This document shows positions 12,701 to 22,007 of a stretch of 64,000 nucleotides of DNA, in pieces (positions within the stretch are counted from its first letter, which is position 1; each line of letters opens with the position of its first letter). The stretch is from Adineta ricciae (taxonomy: Eukaryota > Rotifera > Eurotatoria > Adinetida > Adinetidae). Location of the stretch: assembly GCA_905250025.1 (NCBI GenBank), contig CAJNOJ010000078.1, forward strand, positions 1 through 64,000, in the 5' to 3' direction. The position numbers and the translations under genes were made by a program. The notes under the pieces were generated by a model. It was not told where the DNA came from, did no database searches, and saw nothing but the letters and a program-made list of their open reading frames with translations.

Positions 12701-13217
12701 GCGTCCGCAATCTCTAATCAAACCACCGTCGAAAGTCACCTTTTCCCAACAACTGATAACAAATGGAAAATCATCAACGAATTCACGTGATCATTCAACG
12801 GATTCGTCTTTATCAACCAATGGTATTTGTATGAATAAGAAAGGCAAGCCAACTCCGCCACCACGTACCCAAAGCACTTCCTCGTCGGCTGTTTCAAGTG
12901 CAGCATCATGCTCATCCTCATCCAGTTCATCAACATCATCGAACAGCAGTGCTAATTCACGTTCCATGAATGGCTACTGTGGTATTATTCCACTTGTTAT
13001 TTCACCTGATCGACGTCATAATGGTCGATGTAACTCCTTTTCATCTTCAAGTACGGATACTGACTCGGTTATATCAAATCCTCGTGGAACTGTTTCGCAT
13101 AAATCACCGGCAATAGTTAGCGCCAAACCAAATTTAATATCGAATGGTTACCATCATAAGACACCATCGTCTACCAATCCAGCAACATTAATGCGTGCCT
13201 CCGTTACAGACTTATAG
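6724..13217 (+). CDS. p140Cap/sickle-tail (SRCIN1/KIAA1217) family protein with AIP3 domain
   Basis: Likely cytoskeletal/Src-signalling scaffold. Exons: ~6724-7485 (Ser/Gln-rich, joined in phase but across a 2-kb intron, less certain), 9529-9624, 9691-9757, 9832-9915, 9975-10068, 10238-10342, 10396-10787, 10838-10916, 10976-11094, 11342-11493, 11549-11661, 11728-11858, 11918-11987, 12049-12286, 12341-12424, 12480-13217; all GT-AG and in phase. The AIP3/Bud6-like domain spans exons 9975-10342, with KKVLLPSYISCIDTLKALFV, FPQHLTMKQM and IYIREPDKDIFYQLED, close in pattern to vertebrate p140Cap. Then come Ser-rich sequence, MEKQLESLTELVKEL, and coiled coil (LRQQLHELKMKMHTLRNDL). The tail is Ser/Pro-rich with PTPPPRTQS, a possible SH3 ligand. 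The true start is unresolved: no in-frame ATG precedes 6847, so an upstream exon or ATG 6847 must serve. Confidence 0.85.
8536..8572. repeat. (GAA)n-rich microsatellite
   Basis: Imperfect GAA/AAG repeats, followed by a purine-rich tail, inside the long intron of the p140Cap-like gene. The serine-rich open frame on the other strand is a by-product of this repeat. Confidence 0.8.
9411..9436. repeat. (TC)n dinucleotide microsatellite
   Basis: Thirteen uninterrupted TC units about 90 bp upstream of the exon at 9529. A pyrimidine run here could also act as an extended polypyrimidine tract. Confidence 0.9.
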
Positions 13218-15851
13218 TTCTTATTATTCTGTGTACAGTTTCATACTCATTTTCTCTCTTCGTGTGTGTGTGTTTGTACAGATTTGTCGTTTTGTTTTGT
13301 TCTCTCTTTATCTTTTTTTACTAATATTTTTTCGCTTTTCTTCTTTTCTTTTGTTCGTATCGTTAATATTATAGAAAGGCAAGAATAAAAGTCAACCGAT
13401 ACCAGATCTTTATTGAACAATATAATCAAAACCGAAACAATACGATATATTCATCGAAAATACTAAAGTGATCCATTACTTTTTCTTTCGGTATCAACAG
13501 TCGAATTTTATTTGTAAGAACTCCTCAGGTCGACAAATCCGATGAGGAAACAGATAGGATCCGATTATAGAATTGGTTGACGTAGCTAGGTTGTGTACGG
13601 TAGATAGCACATTGTAAGATCTAGTTTTTTTTTGTAATTCAGTATTAAAAGATGAAATGTAGAACAGGACAATTTCGACGTTTCGAAACTCGAATCACGA
13701 CTGGGTTCATCTGTTGGAAAAGCTGTAGTTGGTGCCAGAAGAATATATTGGACTAATGCTCAACGGCCACGAGAAAGACGTGTAGATAAGGCGCATATCC
13801 CCTCATTCAGGATCATTTTGGTATCTATTTTTAATGTGATTCTTACTGTTTCTCTTGAGCAACCGTGTTTTTGAATCTAATTGCTGTAGGTAAAAAGTAT
13901 TTCCAAATTCTGGTAATTTATCAGTACAGCGCGCGAGAGTCAGATCTGACCGAATGCAACTTTAAAGACGACGAATATTGTTGTTGTCGGAGAATTATTA
14001 AACACACATGACGTTAAATTTTTTTATCTGCCGTGAATACGCTGATGGACAAATTTTGAATCCATGAATTTAAAAAATGATACCATTCGAAAGGCTATGG
14101 CGAGTGACAGTGACTCTCCAAATTGAAGAATTTGCTGTGGTAACAGCTTGTCCCAGGACATTTCTGTAATCTCGGGAAACCGGTTTTCAAATATAAAAAT
14201 ACCTAAATTCTTAGTTTCTGGCTCAGATTTGACTTTTAGTTTCTCATCGACTAAACGAGCCTAATTTGAAGTGTTAGGGCCAGTTTTGGTCGTTTTGAAG
14301 AGTGAAACTATTGTGTTGGCTGACAGTAGGACATGTGTTGGTATTAAAGGAAAATATTAATGACCTATCTTGAAACAAATAGTTGTAAAAGTGAGATGAA
14401 ATCATCTGAAAAAATATAAAATCATTAAATTCTTTTATAATCTTGCTTTAGGAAGCTGCGTTATTCGAAAGAGCAAGTTTCTATGCAGACCTACTTGGAA
14501 CCAAACAAACGCTACAACATAGTGAATGTATTTACCTGATGATTTGTACTAAATTTTATAAACTAATGTCACAAGATGCAAGCAACACGAATTTTAACAC
14601 TGACTCGACTGTGATCGTATTTAAAGTACATTTGAATCGTAGACTTTTTTCTTTGGTTTGAATGCTTCAATTATCAATGTATTTCGTCGTGAAATGCCGT
14701 AGACACTTGTTTTTCTTGTATATTCTCATTTGGTATCTCATACATATCAACTCCATAAATATGTACTAAATAAAATGTACGTTCATCATACTACCTATGT
14801 GAAACATAATTTTTTCCTGAGTACAAAAACCGCTTCAACGTAGTCATTCGCAAAACTAATAATAACCGAGCTTTCTCTCCTGATCACCGAGTATTTTAGA
14901 CCGAATTAATACACCCAAACAACCAACGTGGTGCCGGAGCACATAGTATGAATATAATACACAAGATATGTCTCAGTTTCATTTTTCTTTGTTCAATCCA
15001 GTCAAACTTCGTAAAATAAAGCCATTTTATTCGCGAGTCAAAATCTAGAGCGTCCTCTCAAAGATACTAAAACTTTGCATCCTTCATCTGGATTCCAGTC
15101 GCCAGAACAGATGTTTTAACATGTAACACTAGTTATCTTGTATCCAGATCATATGCAAAAACTAAAACCAAAAACGAAATCTGTCGATTTATATTCAAAA
15201 GTATTTTTTCAAATGCCACATTCTTCTCGCCTTCTATCGACCAAGCTTGTCAGTTGATGAAGACATTCTATTGTGTCATGCGTACAAAAATATCTAGCCG
15301 AGACAAACGCTCCAAAAAACACTCTTCAATGTCATATTTTCTTTCTAAAAGCAGATCATTCTTGAATTTGTCGTCTTATCCGTTTTCGGCGAACTTCCTT
15401 GTGGTCTCCATTCCATAAAAACGATCAAAACTGCCTTATATTAGACACAGTTCGTGCCCTTCTTGAACGAAACACATCCATTAGCTTTCCATTTCACGGC
15501 CCACGAGAGCATTCAGCCCTGTTTTCAAAAGCTTCTTTTCGCTAAAAGTGAACCTTTGTCGCAAAACACGTGACAGAAACTTTTTATCAAAAACCTAACA
15601 CCGGACTCGTGATCCTCGACCCCGATTACCCTTCGCTCAACCCTTAAGATGGTCACCTGTGTTTCATATATATACTATTTGAACGAAATAGAACGAACGG
15701 ACGAACGAACGAGCTTTAACTCAAATTCTGTGTATACCCTCCTTTCAGTAGAGGGAATAAATTTTTGCATTTATGTAGATTCCAATCTCAAATAAATTCT
15801 CTAACCGACTGCCACATATGTTTCATTACTTTGTTTATTCTTAGAATATAT
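13218..15851. other. Intergenic spacer, 2.6 kb, nothing recognised
   Basis: Starts with the 3' UTR of the p140Cap-like gene (GT-rich, an AATAAAAG signal near 13385) and runs to the first glycosyltransferase. No open frame, tRNA, terminal repeats or transposase motif was recognised. A small GAAC/GGAC tandem motif occurs near 15690-15712. It marks the left edge of the glycosyltransferase cluster. Confidence 0.5.
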
Positions 15852-15974
15852 TAATCATTATGATAATCATATCGTCACACAGAGATATTTTAGTTAGCTT
15901 GTGTATAATTGCTTCATTTCTTTTATTGTTATATGGTATGATTATATATAATGATTCCTTAATATCGAACAACA
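15852..15974 (+). repeat. Inverted-repeat arm 1 (start of GT92 gene)
   Basis: This 123-bp stretch, covering the GT92 start codon and signal anchor, recurs exactly as reverse complement at 17048-17170, immediately before the N at 17171. Confidence 0.95.
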
Positions 15975-17505
15975 ACTCGATTAAAGTTAATCTTCCTTCT
16001 TTTCCACCAGTTGGTTGGCAACCAGTTGGTCATAATTATGAAGAACAAAGTCGCCTTCGTGATATATCTATTGTTGCTGCTGCTTGGCCAGAAACAGCTG
16101 AAGATAATATACCTACAGTACCATGTTTATCAGCTGATGGTCATTTGCTTGTGTTAAGTGTTGCAGCAAGTCGTGTACGTTACGGAACAAGCGTAACATT
16201 TATGATAGTTTATTCAACTGATGTGAAACGAGTTTTACCCAAAACAATTCCGTCTGATCCAATCTTTCCAAATAAATTAAGTTTATGGTGCATCTTTAGT
16301 GATGGATCGGTGACACCAGCTTATGATTACGATCAGAACTATGGAAATGATCGTGTTTCGCTTATAGATTGTCCACTTACATCATTTGCAAGTGAAGAAT
16401 TATGGAAATATAAACGAACATTACGTGTATATCTCGCTTCAACAACAAACAAAGATAGAAATATACCCATATTAAAAGCTTTTGTCAACGTTCCAAAATC
16501 ATCTGTGGATTCGAGAAATACGAGTCAAGAATTCTTTGTAATGTGTACATCACCTCTGCATAATAAAGCTGATTATATCATTCAATGGATCGAATTTCAT
16601 CGATTAGTTGGATTTCAGAAATTTGTTATTTATAATACAACTGATACAAATAATCGTCTTTTATCTATTGTCAATATTTATTCTAAAAGAAATCCAGGTG
16701 TTGTTGATATTGTACAATGGAATTTTTCACGTCTTGGTCTAGCAGATGTTTTATCAACACGGTATTTTCAAGTCGAAGCTTTACATGATTGTCTCATACG
16801 TTATGGTGATCAATCACATTGGTTAGGAATGTTAGATCTTGATGAATATATTGTGCCACTTCTACCATATAAAACGATTGCTGATTATGTTCATGACACT
16901 TATGGTCGACGCATAATAGGATCAATTAATCTATGGAGTCAGTTTTTTTGTACAAAGTATTCTGATAGTTATACATCCGTTGAAAATAATACGAATCATC
17001 TGACTATTGAACGATTTACATATCGCGCAAAAGATTTATTTAAGAGTTGTTGTTCGATATTAAGGAATCATTATATATAATCATACCATATAACAATAAA
17101 AGAAATGAAGCAATTATACACAAGCTAACTAAAATATCTCTGTGTGACGATATGATTATCATAATGATTANTTCTGATAGTTATACATCCGTTGAAAATA
17201 ATACGAATCATCTGACTATTGAACGATTTACATATCGCGCAAAAGATTTATTTAAGAGTGGACGTGAGAAATATTTATATCGACCACAATTTATCCAATA
17301 TTTATCTATTCATCATCAGGTAATCGGACTCTCTAAACAACAACCTTCAAATAATCATATCACATTAGCACATTACGCATCCATGAATATGTTACGATCT
17401 ATGCCTGGTTGTAAAGTTAATGAATACGTAGAAGATACAAGTATTCGAGATCGATTCGCAAACAGAACGAAAACAGCAATAGCAGTTTTAATGGGGAGAA
17501 ATTAA
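15860..17505 (+). CDS. Glycosyltransferase family 92 (DUF23) protein, interrupted by assembly join
   Basis: Predicted Golgi type II membrane glycosyltransferase; family 92 enzymes add galactose to glycans in other animals. ATG 15860 is followed by a signal anchor (residues ~10-28). The GT92 core has EFFVMCTSPLHNKADYIIQW, FHRLVGFQKFVIYNTTD and the DxD-like motif WLGMLDLDEYIVP. The coding sequence is good to 17047, then runs into a 123-bp inverted copy of its own start, an N, and an 88-bp repeat of the last good bases. It resumes at 17260 (GREKYLYRPQFIQY) and ends at 17505. Segments 15860-17047 and 17260-17505 are in phase and would give 477 residues, a normal length. The interruption is therefore most likely an artefact. 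No introns. First of four clustered genes of this kind. Confidence 0.8.
16960..17047 (+). repeat. 88-bp direct repeat, left copy
   Basis: Identical to 17172-17259, which begins directly after the N at 17171. The repeat is the overlap between two contig ends that were placed side by side without merging. Confidence 0.9.
17048..17170 (-). repeat. Inverted-repeat arm 2, fold-back copy before N
   Basis: Exact reverse complement of 15852-15974. The junction with the preceding coding sequence shares four to five bases (gagt/actc) with the inverted arm. Microhomology like this is typical of fold-back chimeras made during multiple-displacement amplification. It ends at the N. Confidence 0.95.
17171..17171. 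other. Single-N scaffold join inside GT92 gene
   Basis: Flanked on the left by a fold-back copy of the gene start and on the right by a repeat of 16960-17047. Marks an unmerged contig overlap. Confidence 0.95.
17172..17259 (+). repeat. 88-bp direct repeat, right copy
   Basis: Second copy of 16960-17047, starting immediately after the N at 17171. After it the GT92 reading frame continues normally. Confidence 0.9.
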
Positions 17506-17751
17506 AACCAGAAACATTCTTCAAACATATTATCCTTTATGGAAGAAATTGCAAGACATAAACTAATTCTATTGTACGAGTAAGATGTAACTAGTTTGAT
17601 CTTTTTATGGAACTATCGTGCAAAACTAATAATTTGGAGGTTTTATACAAATGAAAAGAAAATTTTTATTTCACTAAATCTGAGTTTTATTTCACTTTAT
17701 TTTATCTTCATCTCTAGATTATTTTAATGATTGAAAATTAACAACAGAAAA

Positions 17752-18708
17752 ATGTTGGTAAAGACAGAGATAGAAATGTTAGTTTTCTCTGTTATAATTT
17801 TGATGTGTTTCTCCATAATATATATGCAAGCAGAAAAGAATTATGTTTTCAGATTATGGAAAAATTACAGCCAACTCAAAAGTTCCAAACAATGTATTAT
17901 TGTTTTACGTGAACGTAGTGGCCGACTTGGTAATCGTTTATTTATGTTTGCTTCTGCTTATGGTTTATCACGTAATCGCTCATGCCAGTTGTACATAGCT
18001 TCAGATATTATTAAAGAACTCAATCAATCATTTGATATAAACCTTCCTAATCTATTATTAAAATCAAATGTCAATAGTACGAATTCTTTTAAGAAAATAT
18101 ATAATCATTGTTCATTTTATTCGGACCTTTATTATTCGAATTATTCTTATTCAATAGAACTATCTGGTTTTTGGCAAGTATATAGATATTTTATTGATTA
18201 TCAAGAAGAAGTTAAACAACACTTACGATTTAAACAATCCATTTTAGATCGAGCGAATCAATTTTTCAACAAAGCTATCAACAGAAACATATCAACTGTT
18301 ATAGGTATTCATATTCGTCGAAGTGATTTTCTACTTGTTCGACGTGTTTCATCAGATAATTACATATTAAATGCTATGTCATATTTTGAAACAAAATATG
18401 GTTTAGTAACATTTGTTATAGTATCAGATGACAAATCATATTGTCAGAAATCATTCGGTCATAAAAGTAATGTTTTAATAACACCAAATACCTTTCAAGC
18501 AATTGATGACTTAGCTATATTAACTTTATGTGATAATCTTATCCTTACAGTTGGTACATTTGGATGGTGGGGTGGATTTCTTTTACGTAATAAAATAGGT
18601 GAAGTAATAACTGATTCCAAACCAGATCATTCTCCTCTCGATGTCAATTGTCGACGAGAAGATTATTTTCCACCTCGGTTTTCATTTTTGAATAAAACAA
18701 TCTCATAG
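17752..18708 (+). CDS. Glycosyltransferase family 11, alpha-1,2-fucosyltransferase-like
   Basis: Predicted Golgi enzyme transferring fucose from GDP-fucose to galactose in alpha-1,2 linkage. The chosen ATG at 17752 gives 318 residues, with an N-terminal signal anchor at about residues 8-26. GT11 signatures are clear: GRLGNRLFMFASAYGLS near residue 60, the GDP-fucose-binding motif IGIHIRRSDF in the middle, and near the C-terminus VIVSDDKSY and TVGTFGWWGGFL. Length and motif order fit a complete enzyme. There are no introns. It lies 246 bp downstream of the GT92 gene and about 50 bp upstream of the signal anchor of the HtrL-like gene. The acceptor glycan cannot be told from sequence. Confidence 0.9.
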   Translation: MLVKTEIEMLVFSVIILMCFSIIYMQAEKNYVFRLWKNYSQLKSSKQCIIVLRERSGRLGNRLFMFASAYGLSRNRSCQLYIASDIIKELNQSFDINLPNLLLKSNVNSTNSFKKIYNHCSFYSDLYYSNYSYSIELSGFWQVYRYFIDYQEEVKQHLRFKQSILDRANQFFNKAINRNISTVIGIHIRRSDFLLVRRVSSDNYILNAMSYFETKYGLVTFVIVSDDKSYCQKSFGHKSNVLITPNTFQAIDDLAILTLCDNLILTVGTFGWWGGFLLRNKIGEVITDSKPDHSPLDVNCRREDYFPPRFSFLNKTIS

Positions 18709-18758
18709 ATTTTCATTCATAATCTATTTGCCATTTTTTTCAGAACATGATTTGTAAT

Positions 18759-18905
18759 ATGAATTATCGTTACTATAGAAATACTTATCTAGTTATCCTA
18801 TTCATTATTTTTGGGAACTTTTTCATCTATACAATTTGGTGTAATCCATATTTATTCTCTTATTATAATTTTTTTCAAAGGAATCGAACCATGAGAAAAC
18901 AATAA
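18759..18905 (+). CDS. Signal-anchor ORF, probably the out-of-frame N-terminus of the HtrL-like gene
   Basis: ATG 18759 opens 48 codons (MNYRYYRNTYLVILFIIFGN at the start) with one strong membrane segment, the usual N-terminus of the neighbouring enzymes. It stops at 18905, while the HtrL domain runs in a second frame already open at about 18880. A single missing base, most easily in the T7 run near 18873-18879, would put both in one frame. This may be an assembly indel, a true frameshift mutation, or a short intron I cannot define. Confidence 0.5.
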   Translation: MNYRYYRNTYLVILFIIFGNFFIYTIWCNPYLFSYYNFFQRNRTMRKQ

Positions 18906-20008
18906 CAATTGTTACTGCTTATTTTCCCTTTCCAAAAGCTAAACACAATCAATCTAATTATTTATCGTGGTTAGAAAATCTGTTCTCATTCTGTCAATCA
19001 CCAATGGTTATATTTACTACTCCTGAATTCTATCCTATTCTTTATAGATTAAGAAAAAATGGATCACTACCATCGTATTTCATTCTCGATTATAAAACTC
19101 CTCTAGAAATGCCTCCTATTGCATCCCTTGTATCTACTTTCGAACAACAACATCAAACCGATCCAGAACGNCAATCTAATTATTTATCGTGGTTAGAAAA
19201 TCTGTTCTCATTCTGTCAATCACCAATGGTTATATTTACTACTCCTGAATTCTATCCTATTCTTTATAGATTAAGAAAAAATGGATCACTACCATCATAT
19301 TTCATTCTCGATTATAAAACTCCGCTAGAAATGCCTCCTATTGCATCCCTTGTATCTACTTTCGAACAACAACATCAAACCGATCCAGAACGTGCTTATC
19401 ATTCCGTCGATCTTTATGCCGTATGGTGTGCTAAATCATTTATGTTGAATCGCACTGTTGAACTCAATCCGTTTCACACAGTTTTTTTTCTTTATATGGA
19501 TGCTGGAGCATTTCGATTGCCAAAGTATCGATTTCAAGCATGGCCAGATGTATCTACTCTCAGTAATATATTAAATACGAATCGATTTCTTCTCGGTATG
19601 ATTGCTCGACTTCCCAATCGATTTTGTTCTTCTAAATATCAAATAACCGATGGTCCAATCAAAATTGATTTAATCGAAGGTACTTTTATGGGTGGTTCAA
19701 TTGATACTGTTCGTTGGTGGACGTCGGCCTATTATGAAATAATTAATGATTATCGTGTAAGAAAATTTTTTATTGGCAAAGATCAATATATAATGAATAC
19801 AATTGCATTAGTTTATTCAACACGTATTAACGTGCTTCTGCCATTTCGAATCTCGTGTGACAATGTCTGGTTTGCTTTTGGTCCACTTTTTGCGAGCAAA
19901 CCTGAAAGAAAGAACTTGTCGTTCTCGCATGATTGCCAAGAACAGAAATTGTCTGAAATTGTTATTCCTTTCGATAAAATTTGTGCGAATATCGAAAATA
20001 TTTCATAA
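18881..20008 (+). CDS. HtrL/YibB-family protein, with duplicated segment from an assembly join
   Basis: Resembles the HtrL/YibB family (Pfam PF09612), known mainly from bacterial surface-polysaccharide loci and nematodes; its biochemical function is not established. Typical pieces: ITIVTAYFPFPKAKH at the start, YLSWLENLFSFCQSPMVIFT, ERAYHSVDLYAVWCAKSFML, the conserved FFLYMDAGAFRLP, then IEGTFMGGSIDTVRWW and KDQYIMNTI. The frame passes the N at 19171 because the 221-bp duplicated segment plus N equals 74 codons, so the apparent protein contains a 74-residue repeat that is surely artificial. No introns. The N-terminal signal anchor sits in another frame (18759-18905). The position between two glycosyltransferases suggests a role in glycan synthesis, but that is inference. 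Confidence 0.75.
   Translation, partial: ESNHEKTITIVTAYFPFPKAKHNQSNYLSWLENLFSFCQSPMVIFTTPEFYPILYRLRKNGSLPSYFILDYKTPLEMPPIASLVSTFEQQHQTDPEXQSNYLSWLENLFSFCQSPMVIFTTPEFYPILYRLRKNGSLPSYFILDYKTPLEMPPIASLVSTFEQQHQTDPERAYHSVDLYAVWCAKSFMLNRTVELNPFHTVFFLYMDAGAFRLPKYRFQAWPDVSTLSNILNTNRFLLGMIARLPNRFCSSKYQITDGPIKIDLIEGTFMGGSIDTVRWWTSAYYEIINDYRVRKFFIGKDQYIMNTIALVYSTRINVLLPFRISCDNVWFAFGPLFASKPERKNLSFSHDCQEQKLSEIVIPFDKICANIENIS
18950..19170 (+). repeat. 221-bp direct repeat, left copy
   Basis: Matches 19172-19392 except for two substitutions (a G/A and a T/G). The copies abut the single N at 19171, so they look like two allelic contig ends left unmerged. Confidence 0.95.
19171..19171. other. Single-N scaffold join in HtrL-like gene
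   Basis: Separates two near-identical 221-bp segments. Confidence 0.95.
19172..19392 (+). repeat. 221-bp direct repeat, right copy
   Basis: Second copy of 18950-19170; after it the gene continues uniquely. Confidence 0.95.
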
Positions 20009-20091
20009 TCTTGAGAATGACGATATGCTCGGGTACCAGCACTTATATTCTTACAAATTATTCTTTTTGCTTTATATTTTAGATTTCATTG

Positions 20092-21180
20092 ATGGGAACA
20101 CATCTCAGAAATTGTTTATTTTTTATAGTAGCTGTCATATTGACATCAGTTGGTATTCATTTTCTTCATCCATCTGTGATAATTCAGTATAAAACGGAAA
20201 GATGTATTTACAACGTTACTCCCGTTCTTCGTCCAATATGTCAGGCGAACGAACGAATTATATGCGATAAACTTGACGCAGTAACAACTTATTCTCCATG
20301 TTTTCCATCAACTTTACTTGATTCGAAAATAGCTTGTCATGATAGCTATTCTTGTAATGAACAATCGAAGGAAATATCAACAAATCCATCCTTAGACGTC
20401 TCTCGAAAAGCATTCTTTAGTGCATTATATACCGATAACAATTTCTTAGAAGGAGCATTATTGTTAGGCTATACTATCAAGAAATATCATCCACATTATC
20501 AAATGTACATAATGCACTTTGAAAATGTATTGAGTAATCGAACACTTTGTTCGTTACGACAAGTAGGTTGGATTCCTAGAATAGTACGTAATATTTCGCC
20601 ACCATTGCAAGGAACTTGGCTTCATTTTATCAATCAATTTACAAAAATAACATTATGGAATATGACCGAATTCGATTCTATTATCTATTTAGATATTGAC
20701 ACTCTCGTATTAAATGATATTTCACATTTACATGAACTAGTAACTGACCCATCTCGTACAAGATTTGAATTTGCCGCTGTTGCTGATAATTGGCACGGAA
20801 AATTTGCCTATCATTTCAATGCTGGAGTACTTGTTTTACATCCATCTACAAGTGTATTTAATGAACTTATACGAACAATGAGTTTACCCAATAATTATCA
20901 TCCAACAATGGCTGAACAGGCATTTCTTAATGCTTTCTTTCAGCTTCGATATTTACAATTACCACTTATTTATAATGTAAACTTAGCGATGTATTCATCC
21001 TATTCTGATCTTTGGCAAAGAATGCAACGCGATTTTAGAGTTGTTCATTTTACACTCGTCAAACCATTTCTAAAACAATCGAATAATGCATATGATGTTC
21101 CATTGAAATTATATCAAGAAGTTTTGAACGAATATTTGAAAACTAAGATACCTGATCAATTGAAAACGAAATGCATTTGA
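20092..21180 (+). CDS. Glycosyltransferase family 8 (glycogenin/LARGE-like fold)
   Basis: Predicted type II membrane glycosyltransferase of 362 residues using a nucleotide sugar and Mn2+. ATG 20092 is followed by a signal anchor (residues ~4-22, FFIVAVILTSVGIHFLH). The luminal stem has several cysteines. The GT8 catalytic domain begins near residue 104 (KAFFSALYTDNNFLEGALLL), continues with FTKITLWNMTEFDSIIYLDI and its DxD motif (DIDTLVLND), then HFNAGVLVLHPS, AEQAFLNAFF, and ends with VVHFTLVKPF, the family's C-terminal H-box. Complete and intronless. Glycogenin itself lacks a membrane anchor, so a Golgi role is more likely; donor and acceptor are unknown. The 3' end is duplicated after the N at 21267. 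Confidence 0.88.
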   Translation: MGTHLRNCLFFIVAVILTSVGIHFLHPSVIIQYKTERCIYNVTPVLRPICQANERIICDKLDAVTTYSPCFPSTLLDSKIACHDSYSCNEQSKEISTNPSLDVSRKAFFSALYTDNNFLEGALLLGYTIKKYHPHYQMYIMHFENVLSNRTLCSLRQVGWIPRIVRNISPPLQGTWLHFINQFTKITLWNMTEFDSIIYLDIDTLVLNDISHLHELVTDPSRTRFEFAAVADNWHGKFAYHFNAGVLVLHPSTSVFNELIRTMSLPNNYHPTMAEQAFLNAFFQLRYLQLPLIYNVNLAMYSSYSDLWQRMQRDFRVVHFTLVKPFLKQSNNAYDVPLKLYQEVLNEYLKTKIPDQLKTKCI

Positions 21181-21266
21181 CGATGGAACGTGTAAAAGAC
21201 GGAATTAAACATTGAAATAGATAAATTCATCGACTTTCTGTACTTATTTGATAATCGTGTTTATGT
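21046..21266 (+). repeat. 221-bp direct repeat, left copy (GT8 3' end)
   Basis: Covers the last 45 codons of the GT8 gene and its 3' flank. The right copy after the N differs by several substitutions and a 12-bp insertion near 21470. That is the pattern of two haplotypes or ohnologous copies, not read duplication. Confidence 0.9.
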
Positions 21267-21267
21267 N
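21267..21267. other. Single-N scaffold join after GT8 gene
   Basis: Separates the two diverged copies of the GT8 3' end. Confidence 0.95.
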
Positions 21268-21500
21268 CATTTTACACTCGTCAAACCATTTCTAAAACAA
21301 TCGAATAATGCATATGATGTTCCATTGAAATTATATCAAGAAGTTTTGAACGAATATTTGAAAACTAAGATACCTGATCAATTGAAAATGAAATGCATTT
21401 GATGGTGGAACGTGTAAAAGACGGAATTAAACATTGAAATAGATAGATTCGTCGACTTTCTATACTTATATTTATCCTTGTTTGATAATCGTATTTATGT
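21268..21500 (+). repeat. Direct repeat, right copy (second GT8 3' end)
   Basis: Contains a second copy of the GT8 C-terminus reading to a stop near 21400. It has no start and only the last 45 codons, so it is not a separate gene. Divergence is concentrated in the non-coding part. Confidence 0.9.
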
Positions 21501-22007
21501 ATATATGTGATACAGAAAAATAAAACAAATAGGAGAAAATACAATTCATTATTTCTCTCTCGTCGACATTCTCAAGGCACTTATTCGTCGATAAAATGTA
21601 GAAAAGCAGGAACACGCAAACACTTTTCACTTTATTCTCTGGAATGGTAACATATAAAACAAATAAGTTATAATTTGCATGTCGTGTTATGCGAAGAGTA
21701 AAAGAATCCTACCAAAATTTAAAAATAACAGATATTAGTCGTGTTAAATTGAACGGTTTAGTGGAAAATCGACAATAGGAATTTGGACAATCTTGCAGAT
21801 TTGAAAAACTGCATAGACTTTCCTAGGAGTATTTCAGTACATATTTCCATGTAGTATCCTACTGCCCAGACCTATTCACACCCTCACCCTCAAGATGGTT
21901 TGCGACATCTATAACTAAGTTGCCAAGTAGCGAACATGAATGACGACTTTCATTCCTATATATCGCCATTTCGAAAAGTCGTCAGACGTATAGAAAAAAA
22001 AACGAGT
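21501..22007. other. Spacer between GT cluster and FAM221 gene
   Basis: About 500 bp with no open frame or known element. An AATAAAAC polyadenylation-like signal at about 21520 probably serves the GT8 gene. The right part should hold the FAM221 promoter. Confidence 0.4.

Noticed and set aside
17047..17505. ORF starting at 17047 as a separate gene
   Set aside because: Its beginning is the fold-back copy and repeated segment at the scaffold join; only 17260-17505 is real and belongs to the GT92 gene.
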